From the NCBI RefSeq assembly GCF_010119195.1, contig NZ_WRXL01000005.1, positions 310,001 to 374,000 on the forward strand: DNA of 64,000 nucleotides, written 5' to 3'. The stretch is from Haloarcula salina. GTDB taxonomy: Archaea; Halobacteriota; Halobacteria; Halobacteriales; Haloarculaceae. Within the stretch, counting starts at the first letter, position 1, and each line of letters starts with the position of its first letter. Below the pieces are notes generated by a model. The model was given only the letters and a program-made list of their open reading frames with translations. It was not told the origin of the DNA and searched no databases. The position numbers were made by a program, and so were the translations under genes. Shown in pieces: positions 34,020-43,474 of the stretch.

Positions 34020-35030
34020 ATGAGTGAACCGGAACAGCCGCCAACGCCCGACCGGCTGACTGCCCTTCTCGAGGAGGGAGACCACCAAGAGACGGTGGCG
34101 TGTCTCGATCAAGTCGGCGCGGCTGATGCTGAGGCTCGCAAGCGTTCACTGCGAGCAGTACGTGATATCGCTGAAGGGCCACCGCGATCCTTCGACGGCC
34201 TCGCTGGCCCACTTTCGACGTTCCTGACTGACGAAGACCGTGCGGTCAGACTGACGACCGCGAAGCTGTTCGTCACGCTGGCCCAATCCGAACCGGCGGC
34301 CGTCCTCCCCGCCGTCGACGCGCTCGCCGACCGGTTGGCCGACGACGAGGAGTTCTACTACGTCCGGGCGCGGTGTGCGGAAGCACTCGGCTACGTCGCG
34401 GTCGATTCGCCCGAGGACGTCACCGATCCGCAGACGCTGGCCGACCTCCGCATTGGACTGGAGTTCGACGAACCCGAGGTCAAGGAGAAATTCGCGAAGG
34501 CACTGGCCTATGTTGCACTCGGCGATCCGGATCGACTGCGCCACCAAGTCGACTCGCTGGCCGACCATCTGGACGACGACAACGAACTCGTCCGGTATCA
34601 CCTGTGTACGGCGCTGGTTGTGATCGGGTGCGAGCACCCGGCAGAGCAGGCCGACGCCGAGGGCATGTTCCGTGCGCTACTGACCGACGTGAACCCGTAC
34701 GTTCAGGGCCGGGCAGCAGAAGCACTTGGACTGCTCGCGGAGTCGACCGTGGCAGTCGAGGTAGGGTCAGTACTCGACGATATCATCGCCGAAGACGAGG
34801 AGACGTCATCGTTCCTGACCGATCGCGTGCGGTTCTGTCGGCAGCATTTAGCTGGCGAGCCGTGTGAGTCGGCTCCCGCCGAGGTCGGCACAATCAAGTC
34901 GATCCAGGATGGAACCGACGATGTGGTCGAGGTGATGACCTCGCCCGACGAGGGGGAGTGTCCCCATTGTGGGCTCGCCTTCCCGGATGGTGCCCCGCCG
35001 ATGTGTCCGCGCTGCGGGGCCCCACGCTGA
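34020..35030 (+). CDS. HEAT-repeat protein with C-terminal zinc ribbon
   Basis: A 336-residue acidic protein. Residues about 35-270 form helical HEAT-like repeats, with elements such as DEDRAVRLTTAKLFVTLAQ, EEFYYVRARCAEALGYVAV and VNPYVQGRAAEALGLLAE. A zinc ribbon with CPHC and CPRC pairs closes the protein (about 312-334). It is probably a scaffold for protein or nucleic-acid contacts. It stands just before the iron-regulated cluster but ahead of the first operator, so it need not belong to that system. A second HEAT protein occurs at 62148. Confidence 0.75.
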   Translation: MSEPEQPPTPDRLTALLEEGDHQETVACLDQVGAADAEARKRSLRAVRDIAEGPPRSFDGLAGPLSTFLTDEDRAVRLTTAKLFVTLAQSEPAAVLPAVDALADRLADDEEFYYVRARCAEALGYVAVDSPEDVTDPQTLADLRIGLEFDEPEVKEKFAKALAYVALGDPDRLRHQVDSLADHLDDDNELVRYHLCTALVVIGCEHPAEQADAEGMFRALLTDVNPYVQGRAAEALGLLAESTVAVEVGSVLDDIIAEDEETSSFLTDRVRFCRQHLAGEPCESAPAEVGTIKSIQDGTDDVVEVMTSPDEGECPHCGLAFPDGAPPMCPRCGAPR

Positions 35031-35069
35031 GAAGTTTCGGCTGCCCTCACTCCGGAATTCTTTTGCCCA

Positions 35070-35085
35070 TTTAGGCTAGCCTAAA
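35070..35085. promoter_or_regulatory. DtxR/IdeR-like iron operator, site 1
   Basis: The sequence TTTAGGCTAGCCTAAA is a perfect palindrome ending 4 bases before the ATG of the flavoprotein fragment gene at 35090. It matches the common core of the six other sites in this cluster and resembles bacterial DtxR/IdeR boxes. Binding here would cover the transcription start of the importer operon. Confidence 0.85.
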
Positions 35086-35089
35086 ACGT

Positions 35090-35623
35090 ATGGTAGCTGA
35101 TTCAGGCAGTCACGAGGCACCGACGCGTAGAGAGTACGTAAAGTACGGCGGCGAAACGTGGCTCGACCCGGACCTCGCCGGGGAGCGCGGCGGGACGCCC
35201 GTCGACGGCCTGTGGCTGGCCGGCCCGACCGCTGGCGTCGAAAGCCAAATCGCCGTCGCCGTCGGCCACGGGGCCCGCGTCGGGCTGGATGTCGTAACCG
35301 ACTACCGCCGCGTCGAAGAGGGACTGTGGGTGCCTGCTGCCGACCACACCGACTGGGTGATCCAGCAGGGTCGCTACGCCGGCCACGACTGGCTCGAACG
35401 CAGCGCTGAGTACACCGTCGAGTCGGCTCCCGACGAGCTGGACGACGAATTCGTCCAGCGCAAAGCCCGCGAGCTCGCAAAACAACAGCAGGACCAGCAG
35501 ATCAACGAGCCCGAAGTCGAACGCCGCACAGAACGTGCTCATCGGCGGCTTCTCGACCACGTCGACGATGAACTCATCCGTGACTATGTCTCTGATCCCG
35601 ACGTCCCAGAGGTGACCGGATAG
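35090..35623 (+). CDS. C-terminal-only flavoprotein (thioredoxin-reductase-like) fragment
   Basis: A 177-residue protein. PVDGLWLAGPTAGVESQIAV and the following GHGARVGLDVV match the C-terminal part of thioredoxin-reductase-like FAD/NAD(P) oxidoreductases, where the last segment contacts FAD. The N-terminal GxGxxG FAD-binding domain is missing. A long polar helical tail follows (KARELAKQQQDQQINEPEVE, then RRLLDHVDDELIRDY). It is intact, leads the iron-importer operon and has its own operator, so it may still be made. It could be a relic of a ferric-siderophore reductase or a partner protein. FecCD starts directly at its stop. Confidence 0.6.
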   Translation: MVADSGSHEAPTRREYVKYGGETWLDPDLAGERGGTPVDGLWLAGPTAGVESQIAVAVGHGARVGLDVVTDYRRVEEGLWVPAADHTDWVIQQGRYAGHDWLERSAEYTVESAPDELDDEFVQRKARELAKQQQDQQINEPEVERRTERAHRRLLDHVDDELIRDYVSDPDVPEVTG

Positions 35624-36739
35624 ATGGCGACCGAAACCCCATCCGATCCGGAGACGACCGGCTGGCGAGAGCAGTGGTCCGGCTGGTTCGACGGCTCGCT
35701 GTTCACCCTCATCGTTGGCAGTCTCGCCGTCGTCGTCGGCGGCGGCCTCGTCCAGGTGAGCTTCGGCTCGTTCTCGATGAGTATCCTCGATGCCTGGCAG
35801 GCCGTCTTCAACCCGAACGTCATTTTCAACGCACAGGCCTGGGAGGCGTTCCTGCTCGGCGCGGAGGTACCCGAGATGAACAAGCGCAGTTTCATCGTCT
35901 GGAACATCCGCCTGCCGCGCGTGTTCGTTGGCGCGCTGGTCGGGATGAACCTCGCCGTTTCCGGCGCTATCTTCCAAGCGGTCACCCGGAACGAGCTCGC
36001 TAGCCCGTTCATCCTCGGCGTCTCCTCCGGTGCCGGCCTGATGGTCCTGCTGACGCTGGTCGTGTTCTGGGGTCTGGCGGCCTTCCTCCCGATTATCGCC
36101 TCCATTGGTGGCGCGATCGCGTTCCTGATCGTCTACGCCATCGCCTGGAAGAACGGCACCTCACCGGTCCGGCTCGTGCTGGCGGGCGTCATCGTCGGGA
36201 CGGTGTTCGGCTCGGTACAGACGGCGCTGTTCTTCTTCGCCGACGATATCGGTGTCGTTCAGTCCGCCATCGCGTGGACCACCGGCTCGCTCACCGGGAC
36301 CGACTGGGAGCAGGTGCGGATGGCGCTCCCATGGACCATCGTGGCGATGGGACTCGCGCTGATCAGCTCCCGACAGCTGAACATGCTTCTGCTCGGTGAA
36401 AAGACGGCCAGTTCGCTCGGAATGAGCGTCGAGAAGGTTCGCTTCGCGCTCTCGGGTGTCGCCGTCTTGGCGGCGGCTGCGAGCATTGCCGTCGCGGGTA
36501 TCGTCGGCTTCGTCGGCCTGATCGTCCCGCACATGGTGCGCAACATCGTCGGCAGCGACTACAAGAAACTCGTCATCGGGTGCGTGTTCGCTGGCCCGGC
36601 GCTGATGGTCGCCGCCGACGTCGGCGCCCGGCTCGCGCTCAATCCCGTCCAGATCCCCGTCGGTATCGTCACGGGGCTGGTCGGCGGCCCGTACTTCCTC
36701 TACCTGATGCGCAAGCAGGACGAGATGGGTGAGATCTGA
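35624..36739 (+). CDS. FecCD-family ferric-siderophore ABC transporter permease
   Basis: A 371-residue integral membrane protein with about ten transmembrane segments. NIRLPRVFVGALVGMNLAVSG and NELASPFILGVSSGAGLMVL are typical of BtuC/FecD permeases, as is GIVGFVGLIVPHMVRNIVGS before the last helices. It forms the channel for a ferric siderophore and works with FecE next to it and the binding protein at 42282. Its ATG follows the previous stop immediately, and its end overlaps fecE by 1 base (TGATG). Confidence 0.92.
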   Translation: MATETPSDPETTGWREQWSGWFDGSLFTLIVGSLAVVVGGGLVQVSFGSFSMSILDAWQAVFNPNVIFNAQAWEAFLLGAEVPEMNKRSFIVWNIRLPRVFVGALVGMNLAVSGAIFQAVTRNELASPFILGVSSGAGLMVLLTLVVFWGLAAFLPIIASIGGAIAFLIVYAIAWKNGTSPVRLVLAGVIVGTVFGSVQTALFFFADDIGVVQSAIAWTTGSLTGTDWEQVRMALPWTIVAMGLALISSRQLNMLLLGEKTASSLGMSVEKVRFALSGVAVLAAAASIAVAGIVGFVGLIVPHMVRNIVGSDYKKLVIGCVFAGPALMVAADVGARLALNPVQIPVGIVTGLVGGPYFLYLMRKQDEMGEI

Positions 36740-37668
36740 TGGCACAAGAGCAAACGACCGATCCACGGACGAATGGAAGCAGTACAGCGAGCACAGACAC
36801 TGAGCGGCCGGGCAGCGAGAGCGATGGCAGTCTCGACGGTGAGGGCCTCGTGCTCTCGTACCCCAGCAGCGACGGCCCGATCATCGACGGCGAGTCGATT
36901 ACGGTCACGTCCGGTTCGGTGACCGCTCTCGTCGGCCCGAACGGGTCGGGGAAGAGCACCCTCTTGAAGGGACTGGCAGACCAGCTCGCGCCCGACGCCG
37001 GTTCGGTTCTCGTGGACGGGCGGGCGATTCAGTCGTTCGACAAGAAGGAACTCGCCCGGACGATGGGGCTGCTCTCCCAAGAGAGTACCTCGCCGAACAG
37101 CATCACCGTCGAGGACCTCGTCTATCACGGCCGCTACCCCCACCGCGGGTTCTTCGAGAGCACGACCGAGGAAGACGAGCGGGCCGTCGGCCGCGCCATC
37201 GAGCTGGCCGGCTGTGGGCATCTGCGCGACCGCGAGGTCGGGAGTCTCAGCGGCGGGCAGAAGCAACTCGCGTGGATCGCGATGGTTCTCGCCCAAGACA
37301 CCGACGTCCTCCTCCTCGACGAGCCGACGACGTTCCTCGACCTCCACCACCAGTTGGAGGTGATGGAGATCATCGAGACGCTCCGCACGGAGAGCGACAT
37401 CACCGTCGTTGTCGTTCTGCACGACATCCAGCAGGCGGCCCGGCTCGCCGACGAGATGGTCGCGCTCAAGCAGGGCGCGATTCGGGCGCGTGGGACGCCC
37501 GAGGAGGTCGTCACCGAGGAGTTGCTCGCGGAGGTGTTCGAGATCGACGCCGAGGTCGACCTGACGCCGCGCGGGCCCCGTATCGAACCACTCCGGCCTC
37601 GCCACGACGATGACGGGCGGGAGCGGCCGACCGAACGTGTCTCCCAGGCTGACGGCGGGGACGGCTGA
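36739..37668 (+). CDS. FecE-type ferric-siderophore ABC transporter ATP-binding protein
   Basis: A 309-residue ABC ATPase with a non-conserved 40-residue N-terminal extension. Walker A GPNGSGKST is at 66-74, signature SLSGGQKQLAWIAM near 168 and Walker B VLLLDEPTTFLDLHHQ near 188. It energises the FecCD permease. It is the third gene of the operon led by operator site 1. The remnant of an ABC exporter gene overlaps its end, so the operon once continued. Confidence 0.92.
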   Translation: MAQEQTTDPRTNGSSTASTDTERPGSESDGSLDGEGLVLSYPSSDGPIIDGESITVTSGSVTALVGPNGSGKSTLLKGLADQLAPDAGSVLVDGRAIQSFDKKELARTMGLLSQESTSPNSITVEDLVYHGRYPHRGFFESTTEEDERAVGRAIELAGCGHLRDREVGSLSGGQKQLAWIAMVLAQDTDVLLLDEPTTFLDLHHQLEVMEIIETLRTESDITVVVVLHDIQQAARLADEMVALKQGAIRARGTPEEVVTEELLAEVFEIDAEVDLTPRGPRIEPLRPRHDDDGRERPTERVSQADGGDG

Positions 37669-38010
37669 TAGCCGCCGGCGACGGATCGAGACCGAACTGG
37701 ACGCCTACCACGAACAGGTCGAGCGCCCGCTGTGGCGACTCTTCCGCGCCTATGCACTCGATCACGCCCTGTGGCTCACGGTCGGCTTGGTCACGGGCGT
37801 GCTCGCCCACGGGACGGTACTCGTGACTCCCATCGTGCTCGGACGACCATCGACGCGGTGTTTACCCAAGAGAGCGCGTACGCGTCCCGCTCGTGTCCGA
37901 TGCGTGGCTGCCGACCGTACCGCGCAGTTCTGGCTCTCGACGGCCGTTGTCGCCGCTGCACTGTTGGGCGGGGCGGTGCTCCAGTGGGTGCGCGATGGGG
38001 CGGTCAACTT
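37610..38010 (+). pseudogene. Decayed ABC exporter gene, N-terminal fragment
   Basis: The reading YHEQVERPLWRLFRAYALDH, then LVTGVLAHGTVLVTPIVLG, is clearly homologous to the N-terminus of the intact exporter at 40257-42170 (RPLLRLFLNYGRPEASWLGV, LVTPLILGTTIDAVFTG). A frameshift near 37846 moves TTIDAVFTQESAYA into another frame. Then the original frame returns (DRTAQFWLSTAVVAAALLGG) and stops matching after about 38010. The membrane domain is incomplete and the ATPase is missing. It would have been the fourth gene of the importer operon and perhaps the partner half of the other exporter. Confidence 0.7.
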
Positions 38011-38100
38011 TCGACGAACTATTTTTTTGATTGGTCGGGACCCTTTATTACTATTCTCGGTAGACGACGCTATCAGCCGTTTCAGCGTCGACAGACGGTA

Positions 38101-40185
38101 TTACCGGGAGCTTGTCCGTTTGGATGGTATCTCTGACAGTGGGTTGGAGACTGTCGTGTACGGTTGTTCACCGTTGGACCCCGTCATTCGCATGGCAGTC
38201 AGTGGTTTATGCACCAGCCGTGGTGCAAACAGCGACTCGCGGTCGGCCGAGACGCGAACATCGGGAACCGATCGGTCGGCAGCCAGACGGTCGAACACCC
38301 GCTCACAGCGACCTCTCACCAGCGACCAGCAGTCGTCCGCGTCGACCGGTTCCGTTGCGACGAGTCGGCCGATCAACTCACCCAGATGGTTCTGGAACAG
38401 GGAGTACCACAGCTTCTCACGGGCTGGCTGTGGGTCGGCTGTACAGATCTCCGACTCGGGATAGAGGTCGAAGCCGAGATCTCCGACTCGCGGTATGCAG
38501 AGACTGACATCGCCGAAATCACTACACAGTGCGCCTGTGGGACGGCCGTCGTCGAAAACGATGGCCGTATTCTGGAGGTGGGCTTCTAGCGCAATACCCT
38601 GCTTCACGAGGAGCGTGAGTGGCCCGGGAATAACAGCGTCGAGATACGCCTCGAGGAACGCCCTGACTGTCTCAGACCGATCTGCCGTCATCATGTTGGC
38701 GGCAGTAGTATCGAGGAGTGCAGCGAGAACCGACTGATCGCCCGGTGGCGGACAGGAGAGGACACTCGCAGCCGTTACTGCCCGTTCGCAGTCAGCGACG
38801 ATCGAGTGGGTTGCAGGGTGGTGTCGAACGAGTGCCCCGAGATGACGGGCATCGTCGTACCCCTCTCCGTCAGAATGGGGGCCGTCAGGCGGGTGATAAC
38901 AGGCGGCAGCTGGTTCGGTGCGGACTCCGAAGCGGTCGAAGGATTCGGTTTCACACCGCCGTCTGATGAGTTCTCCGAGCGGTGGGCCGTTGGCAACGAC
39001 GCTTGGCGACAGTGTTCGGACCGCGTTGGTCGTCTGGACGCCGATGGCGAGTTTGAGGTGTGGCGGAGCAGTGAGCGACGTTTCGTCGGGATCAGGGACG
39101 ACTGTCCGAAGCGATAACAGCGGTGTTGCCGACCGCGAATAGTCTACAATGGGGACAACGTGACCTCTTCGGCACGCCTCGGCATAGCGCTCCGGCACCA
39201 CATGTCTGAATTGCCACGGGTGAACAGGGAGAACGATGTAGTTACTCCGGTCACGACCAGCGGGGAGTGACTGTTCGACCGCTGACGCCAACCCGGGGAA
39301 CAGCTCATAGAGCCACTCGGTGATCGATCTCTCCTCGGCCGACACTGACAGCGTTCGCCTGCTGTGGACCGCAACAAACCGGAGGGAGATTAAATCGGTG
39401 AACTCCGGCGTGAACGACAACAGCTCCGTCGGCGACATATTCCGCCGCAGTTTTGCACCTGGATGGATCGGGTGCCCGTCAGTCACGAGCCGATCGAAAA
39501 AGGCACCAGTGTCGGCGGCCCGACGTGGTCGGTCAGCTGTCGGCACCGGCGTTTGGTCGAGACCGTTCCAGAGGGTTTGTCGACCAAGATGCGCCAACGC
39601 GAGGTTTGCAACGCTCTCGCCCACCTCCGAGCGGAAGCGGTCGGCGTCGTCGGCCGTTGGAAACGCTTCTTCCCGTTCGAGAAGTCCCACGACTGTTTCT
39701 GGACTCCCAACTGGCTTGACCTCATCGGGACGACAGACCACGGCCCACCCACCAAACCGAAAACGACCGTACGGTCCACTCGTTACCACAGGGGCAACGA
39801 CCGAAGCCGACACAGTCGGAAACCGGACCACAAGCAACTGTTCGGCCGGACCTGGATCAGGAACGCGCTCTATGAGTGTCGCTACATCGTCTGCGCCTGG
39901 AACCGTGTCTCCAGCCGCTGTCGTGGCCTCATCGATGCTGACGGTCACTGGCTCCGGAATACCTGCTGGAGCATCCCGGGCCAAGCCACCGAGCAACCGT
40001 TCGAGGATCGATCGTCTGGCGTCGACCAGTTGGCGGCGGTAGCCCTTGTCAGCCGGGTGCCTAAAGTCGTGTTGGTCAGCATAGTAGTAGGCCGCAGGCA
40101 GTGCGCTCCGTTCGTGCTCCGTCAACGCCGTGTGGGCAGGCAGATCGCTCTCACCGTTCGTATCGGATAGTAGATGTCTTGTCAT
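38101..40185 (-). CDS. NIS siderophore synthetase 1 (IucA/IucC family)
   Basis: A 694-residue NRPS-independent siderophore synthetase. It activates a carboxylate (often citrate) as an adenylate and joins it to an amine or alcohol. ATP- and substrate-site motifs are visible: GHPIHPGAKLRR at 237-248, VHPWQ at 321-325, LKLAIGVQTTNAVR near 378, EAHLQNT at 534-540 and the end motif SNPLSE. The N-terminal 200 residues are longer than usual. It is preceded by operator site 2, and a TATA element inside that region fits a leaderless ATG 40185. It is one of three such enzymes here. Which bond it makes is not known. Confidence 0.88.
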   Translation of the reverse strand: MTRHLLSDTNGESDLPAHTALTEHERSALPAAYYYADQHDFRHPADKGYRRQLVDARRSILERLLGGLARDAPAGIPEPVTVSIDEATTAAGDTVPGADDVATLIERVPDPGPAEQLLVVRFPTVSASVVAPVVTSGPYGRFRFGGWAVVCRPDEVKPVGSPETVVGLLEREEAFPTADDADRFRSEVGESVANLALAHLGRQTLWNGLDQTPVPTADRPRRAADTGAFFDRLVTDGHPIHPGAKLRRNMSPTELLSFTPEFTDLISLRFVAVHSRRTLSVSAEERSITEWLYELFPGLASAVEQSLPAGRDRSNYIVLPVHPWQFRHVVPERYAEACRRGHVVPIVDYSRSATPLLSLRTVVPDPDETSLTAPPHLKLAIGVQTTNAVRTLSPSVVANGPPLGELIRRRCETESFDRFGVRTEPAAACYHPPDGPHSDGEGYDDARHLGALVRHHPATHSIVADCERAVTAASVLSCPPPGDQSVLAALLDTTAANMMTADRSETVRAFLEAYLDAVIPGPLTLLVKQGIALEAHLQNTAIVFDDGRPTGALCSDFGDVSLCIPRVGDLGFDLYPESEICTADPQPAREKLWYSLFQNHLGELIGRLVATEPVDADDCWSLVRGRCERVFDRLAADRSVPDVRVSADRESLFAPRLVHKPLTAMRMTGSNGEQPYTTVSNPLSEIPSKRTSSR

Positions 40186-40194
40186 ATATCTTCA

Positions 40195-40212
40195 TTTTAG
40201 GTTGGCCTAAAA
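40195..40212. promoter_or_regulatory. DtxR/IdeR-like iron operator, site 2
   Basis: TTTTAGGTTGGCCTAAAA, one pair away from perfect symmetry, begins 10 bases before ATG 40185 of NIS synthetase 1 and overlaps its TATA region. Confidence 0.87.
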
Positions 40213-40256
40213 ATTGTTTCGCATCCGGTCGTTGGGGGATTCGGTGTTGGTGGTCG

Positions 40257-42170
40257 TTACGTGTTGCTTAGAGAGGATTTTGACGCCTGTTCGAGGAACT
40301 CATTGGGAAGTGAGTCGGTTTCGCCCGCCTGGACTCTCCAGAGGTTCGCATAGAGACCATCTTCGGCCAGCAGCTCTTCGTGGCTGCCACGCTCGACGAT
40401 CCGTCCGTTATCGAGTGCAAGGATCGTATCGGCATCCTTGATTGTCGACAGCCGATGAGCGATGACGACAGTGGTCCGGTCGGTCGTGACGCGATCAAGC
40501 GACCGCTGTATCAACGCCTCGGTTTTGGTGTCGACGCTGGCTGTCGCCTCATCGAGCAGGATGATATCGGCGTCCTGAAGAATGACTCGTGCCAGCGCGA
40601 TCCGCTGGCGCTGTCCGCCGGAGAGTTTGACGCCCTGCTCGCCGACGCGGGTGTCGTATCCGGACGAAAGTGCCTCGATGAATGTGTGGGCCTCGGCAGC
40701 TCGGGCGGCCTCCCTGACCGCCTCATCACTCGCATCAAACTGTCCATACCGAATATTTTCGGCCACAGTCCCATCGAACAGTACCGTTCCCTGACTGACG
40801 TAGCCGACAGACTCACGGAGATCGCCAAGGCGGACATTCTGTACGTCGTGGCCATCGATCCGGACCGATCCCTCGTCGGCATCGTACAGTCGCAACAGGA
40901 GCTTGGCGACTGTCGATTTACCGGCTCCCGTGGGACCGACCAGCGCTATCGTCTCGCCCGGCTCAGCAGTGAAACTAATACTGTCGAGGATCCGCTCGTC
41001 AGCTTCGTACGCGAAGCTCACGTCTTCGTATTCGACACGGCCATCGGCGGCCTTGAGCGAAACGGGATCGGTCGACTCGTGGATGCGGACCGGGACATCG
41101 AACAGGCCACAGATTCGCTTGCCCGAGGCGCGGGCGTTTTCGTACCAATCGACAATGTTCGACAACTGTGCGAGGGGTGCAGTGAGCTGTTGGACCAACA
41201 GAATGAAGACGACAAACTCGCCAACGCTGAGTTCGCCGGAGAACCCCGGCGGCGGACCCGAGAACACCCAGATACCGCCGATAATGAACGTTGTGAGCAG
41301 GGCGGCACCGGTCAGCAGTTTCATTCCCGGCCGGTAGAGGAACGCCAACTTTGAGACGTCGACTCTCGCCTCGAACAGTCCGTGTGAAACCCCCTCCATC
41401 TGCCTGTTTTCGCGCGTGGCCGTGTTCGCTGTTTTGACGAGTTCGATCCCACTGATCCCGTTTTCGATCTGTGTGTTCAGCTTCCCGATCTTCGAGCGTA
41501 GCGTCGCATACCGTGGCTCAACGACGCGCATGAACCACCACGTAAAACCGACGAGGAACGGAACAACGACCAACGTAACAACAGCGAGTTGCGCATTCGT
41601 GTGGAACAATACGACCGAGATGCCCACGACAATGGCGAGGATACGGACAGTCTGGCTCAGAGCGTTGTCGAGGAACCGTTCGAGATTCGAGGTGTCGTTG
41701 TTGAGGACGGACATGATCTCGCCGGTCTGTATGTCGTCAAAAAACGACATATCCAACCGTTGAAGCCGTTCGTAGGCATCGATGCGGATCTCGTGTAACA
41801 CTTTGTATGCGAACACGTTCATTGCCACACCACGCACCCACGTCAGCGAGGCCGTGACACCGAGTGAGGCACCGATGAGCGTCACTGACAACCAGAACTG
41901 CGCGCTCTGTTCGACAGGTAGCCACGCTGTTGGGACCAGCGGGAGTCGGTACGGGCTTTGTCCGGTGAAGACGGCATCGATGGTCGTCCCGAGGATAAGC
42001 GGCGTCACGAGCGTCGCGGTGTGGGCACCGACGCTGGCCAACAACCCCACCCCGAGCCAGCTGGCCTCCGGGCGGCCGTAGTTCAAAAACAGCCGGAGAA
42101 GAGGCCTTGTCACCTCCTGTTGGCGCGCCCCGAGTTCACCTGTGCCGGAATCAAATTCACCTGAGCTCAC
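40257..42170 (-). CDS. ABC exporter, membrane and ATPase domains fused (probable siderophore exporter)
   Basis: A 637-residue type IV ABC exporter half-transporter. Six transmembrane helices span about 35-325 and the nucleotide-binding domain about 370-610, with Walker A GPTGAGKST, signature KLSGGQRQRIALARV and Walker B IILLDEATASVD. The GTG start at 42170 (MSSGEFDS) follows an ATAAATAACC box and an ACCTAAAA half-operator. It probably exports the finished siderophore, as similar proteins do in bacterial clusters, although export function is inferred from context. A decayed paralog lies at 37610. It lies between the gene for NIS synthetase 1 and that of the binding protein. Confidence 0.86.
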   Translation of the reverse strand: MSSGEFDSGTGELGARQQEVTRPLLRLFLNYGRPEASWLGVGLLASVGAHTATLVTPLILGTTIDAVFTGQSPYRLPLVPTAWLPVEQSAQFWLSVTLIGASLGVTASLTWVRGVAMNVFAYKVLHEIRIDAYERLQRLDMSFFDDIQTGEIMSVLNNDTSNLERFLDNALSQTVRILAIVVGISVVLFHTNAQLAVVTLVVVPFLVGFTWWFMRVVEPRYATLRSKIGKLNTQIENGISGIELVKTANTATRENRQMEGVSHGLFEARVDVSKLAFLYRPGMKLLTGAALLTTFIIGGIWVFSGPPPGFSGELSVGEFVVFILLVQQLTAPLAQLSNIVDWYENARASGKRICGLFDVPVRIHESTDPVSLKAADGRVEYEDVSFAYEADERILDSISFTAEPGETIALVGPTGAGKSTVAKLLLRLYDADEGSVRIDGHDVQNVRLGDLRESVGYVSQGTVLFDGTVAENIRYGQFDASDEAVREAARAAEAHTFIEALSSGYDTRVGEQGVKLSGGQRQRIALARVILQDADIILLDEATASVDTKTEALIQRSLDRVTTDRTTVVIAHRLSTIKDADTILALDNGRIVERGSHEELLAEDGLYANLWRVQAGETDSLPNEFLEQASKSSLSNT

Positions 42171-42183
42171 GGCTGTAACTCAC

Positions 42184-42200
42184 CGCGTTTTAGGTAGCGG
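42184..42200. promoter_or_regulatory. Half-site of the iron operator before the exporter
   Basis: The plus strand reads GTTTTAGGTAGCGG: one arm of the palindrome is exact and the other is degenerate. It lies between the ATAAATAA TATA box and the GTG start of the exporter, the same position as the full sites. Regulation may be weaker. Confidence 0.45.
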
Positions 42201-42281
42201 TTATTTATCCAGACTGGTGGAGCTGTCAGCCGTTCAGAGCCGCCATCTCCAGTCGCGTGGCGTGTTGACTGCATTCGTCAG

Positions 42282-43472
42282 TTAGAGGCGTCCTTGAATG
42301 ATGTCTGTCACCCGCTGGCGGTCGAACAGCTGTTTGTCGGCGGCCACCTCGGGGAACTTCTCGGCGTCGAACTCACCGAACTCTTCGGGATACAGCTGTT
42401 GAGCGACCATCTCGGTCTGGAGCAGATTCACCAGTGGCCCCTGCGAACCGAACGCACCGGGGTAGACGTTGCCCTCCCGGACCGCGCTGAGCCGGCTCCC
42501 AGTAGAGTCCTCTTCGAACGGCGTCACGAATTGCTCGCCGAACGCTTCCGGGGAGAAGCTATCGGTGTCGCCAGTGGTGCCGATCCCCCAGTGAACGACG
42601 ATGACCTCTGGGTCGACTTCGAGCAGTGTTTCGTAGTCGATAGTCCCTGACTCGATGTGGTCTGCGGTGAACGCACTCCGGATGTCGAGATCCCGATACG
42701 GCTTCAGCTCGACGCCCTCGACCTGCGTCCGCATCGGATAAAACGTCCCTTCGTTCGGGTTCGATGCGCTGTTGATCAGTGCGATTTCTGGGCGTTCGTC
42801 AGCGGGCGGGAGCCGGGATTGAACCTCCTGCTGAAGCTCGTCGTGAACCTCAGCGAGCGCCTCGTAGCGTTCGCGCTCCTGGAACAGCTCTGCGAGCCGT
42901 TCTAACGCCTCGTACATCGAGTAGAGTTTGTAGTCGTGCCACTCGCGGCGGCGGAGGATGTTGTTGCCGAAGAACGGGGCGACGTTCTCGCTGATCTCGT
43001 CGGTGTCGGACTCGTCCCACGACTCGTCCCACCCGGTGCTGTGCATGTAGTTGGGGTCCATCAGGATCACGTCGGGATCCCGCTCGTAGAAGATTTCTTT
43101 GTCCCAGTTCGTCTGCGACAGCGACTCCGTCTCCGAGAGCGGCGGAACATCGAGTCCGAACGGCTCGAAGAGAAAGCCGGGAATCATGTAGGCCGAGGTC
43201 AGGAACCCTTCGCGCTGGCCCAGCGCAAAGGCCATGTCGGCCCACTCGCCGTTGTTGACGATGTAGGTCTCCGGCACCGATTCGAAGGTCTGACAGCCTA
43301 TCGGTTCGATACAGGCCTCGTAGCTGTCTGCCTGTTCTGTTGTGGTCGACTCATCGGAGTCGCCCGTGTTGTCTGATTCGGTACTCGACATACAGCCAGC
43401 CATTGCTGCACCGACCGCGAGGCCCGTCCCCGCGAGTAGCTGGCGGCGTGTTACTGATTTATGACACACCAT
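42282..43472 (-). CDS. Ferric-siderophore ABC transporter substrate-binding lipoprotein (FecB/FepB-like)
   Basis: A 396-residue extracellular receptor. The N-terminus has a Tat motif TRRQLLAGTG and a lipobox AMAGC, followed by a Ser/Thr/Asp-rich linker usual for haloarchaeal lipoproteins. The type III binding fold is indicated by FYERDPDVILMDPNYM, LLEVDPEVIVVHWGIG and LSAVREGNVYPGAF. It should capture the ferric siderophore outside the membrane and hand it to FecCD/FecE. Although divergent from those genes, it has its own iron operator (site 4) 3 bases before the ATG. Confidence 0.88.
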   Translation of the reverse strand: MVCHKSVTRRQLLAGTGLAVGAAMAGCMSSTESDNTGDSDESTTTEQADSYEACIEPIGCQTFESVPETYIVNNGEWADMAFALGQREGFLTSAYMIPGFLFEPFGLDVPPLSETESLSQTNWDKEIFYERDPDVILMDPNYMHSTGWDESWDESDTDEISENVAPFFGNNILRRREWHDYKLYSMYEALERLAELFQERERYEALAEVHDELQQEVQSRLPPADERPEIALINSASNPNEGTFYPMRTQVEGVELKPYRDLDIRSAFTADHIESGTIDYETLLEVDPEVIVVHWGIGTTGDTDSFSPEAFGEQFVTPFEEDSTGSRLSAVREGNVYPGAFGSQGPLVNLLQTEMVAQQLYPEEFGEFDAEKFPEVAADKQLFDRQRVTDIIQGRL

Positions 43473-43474
43473 AT

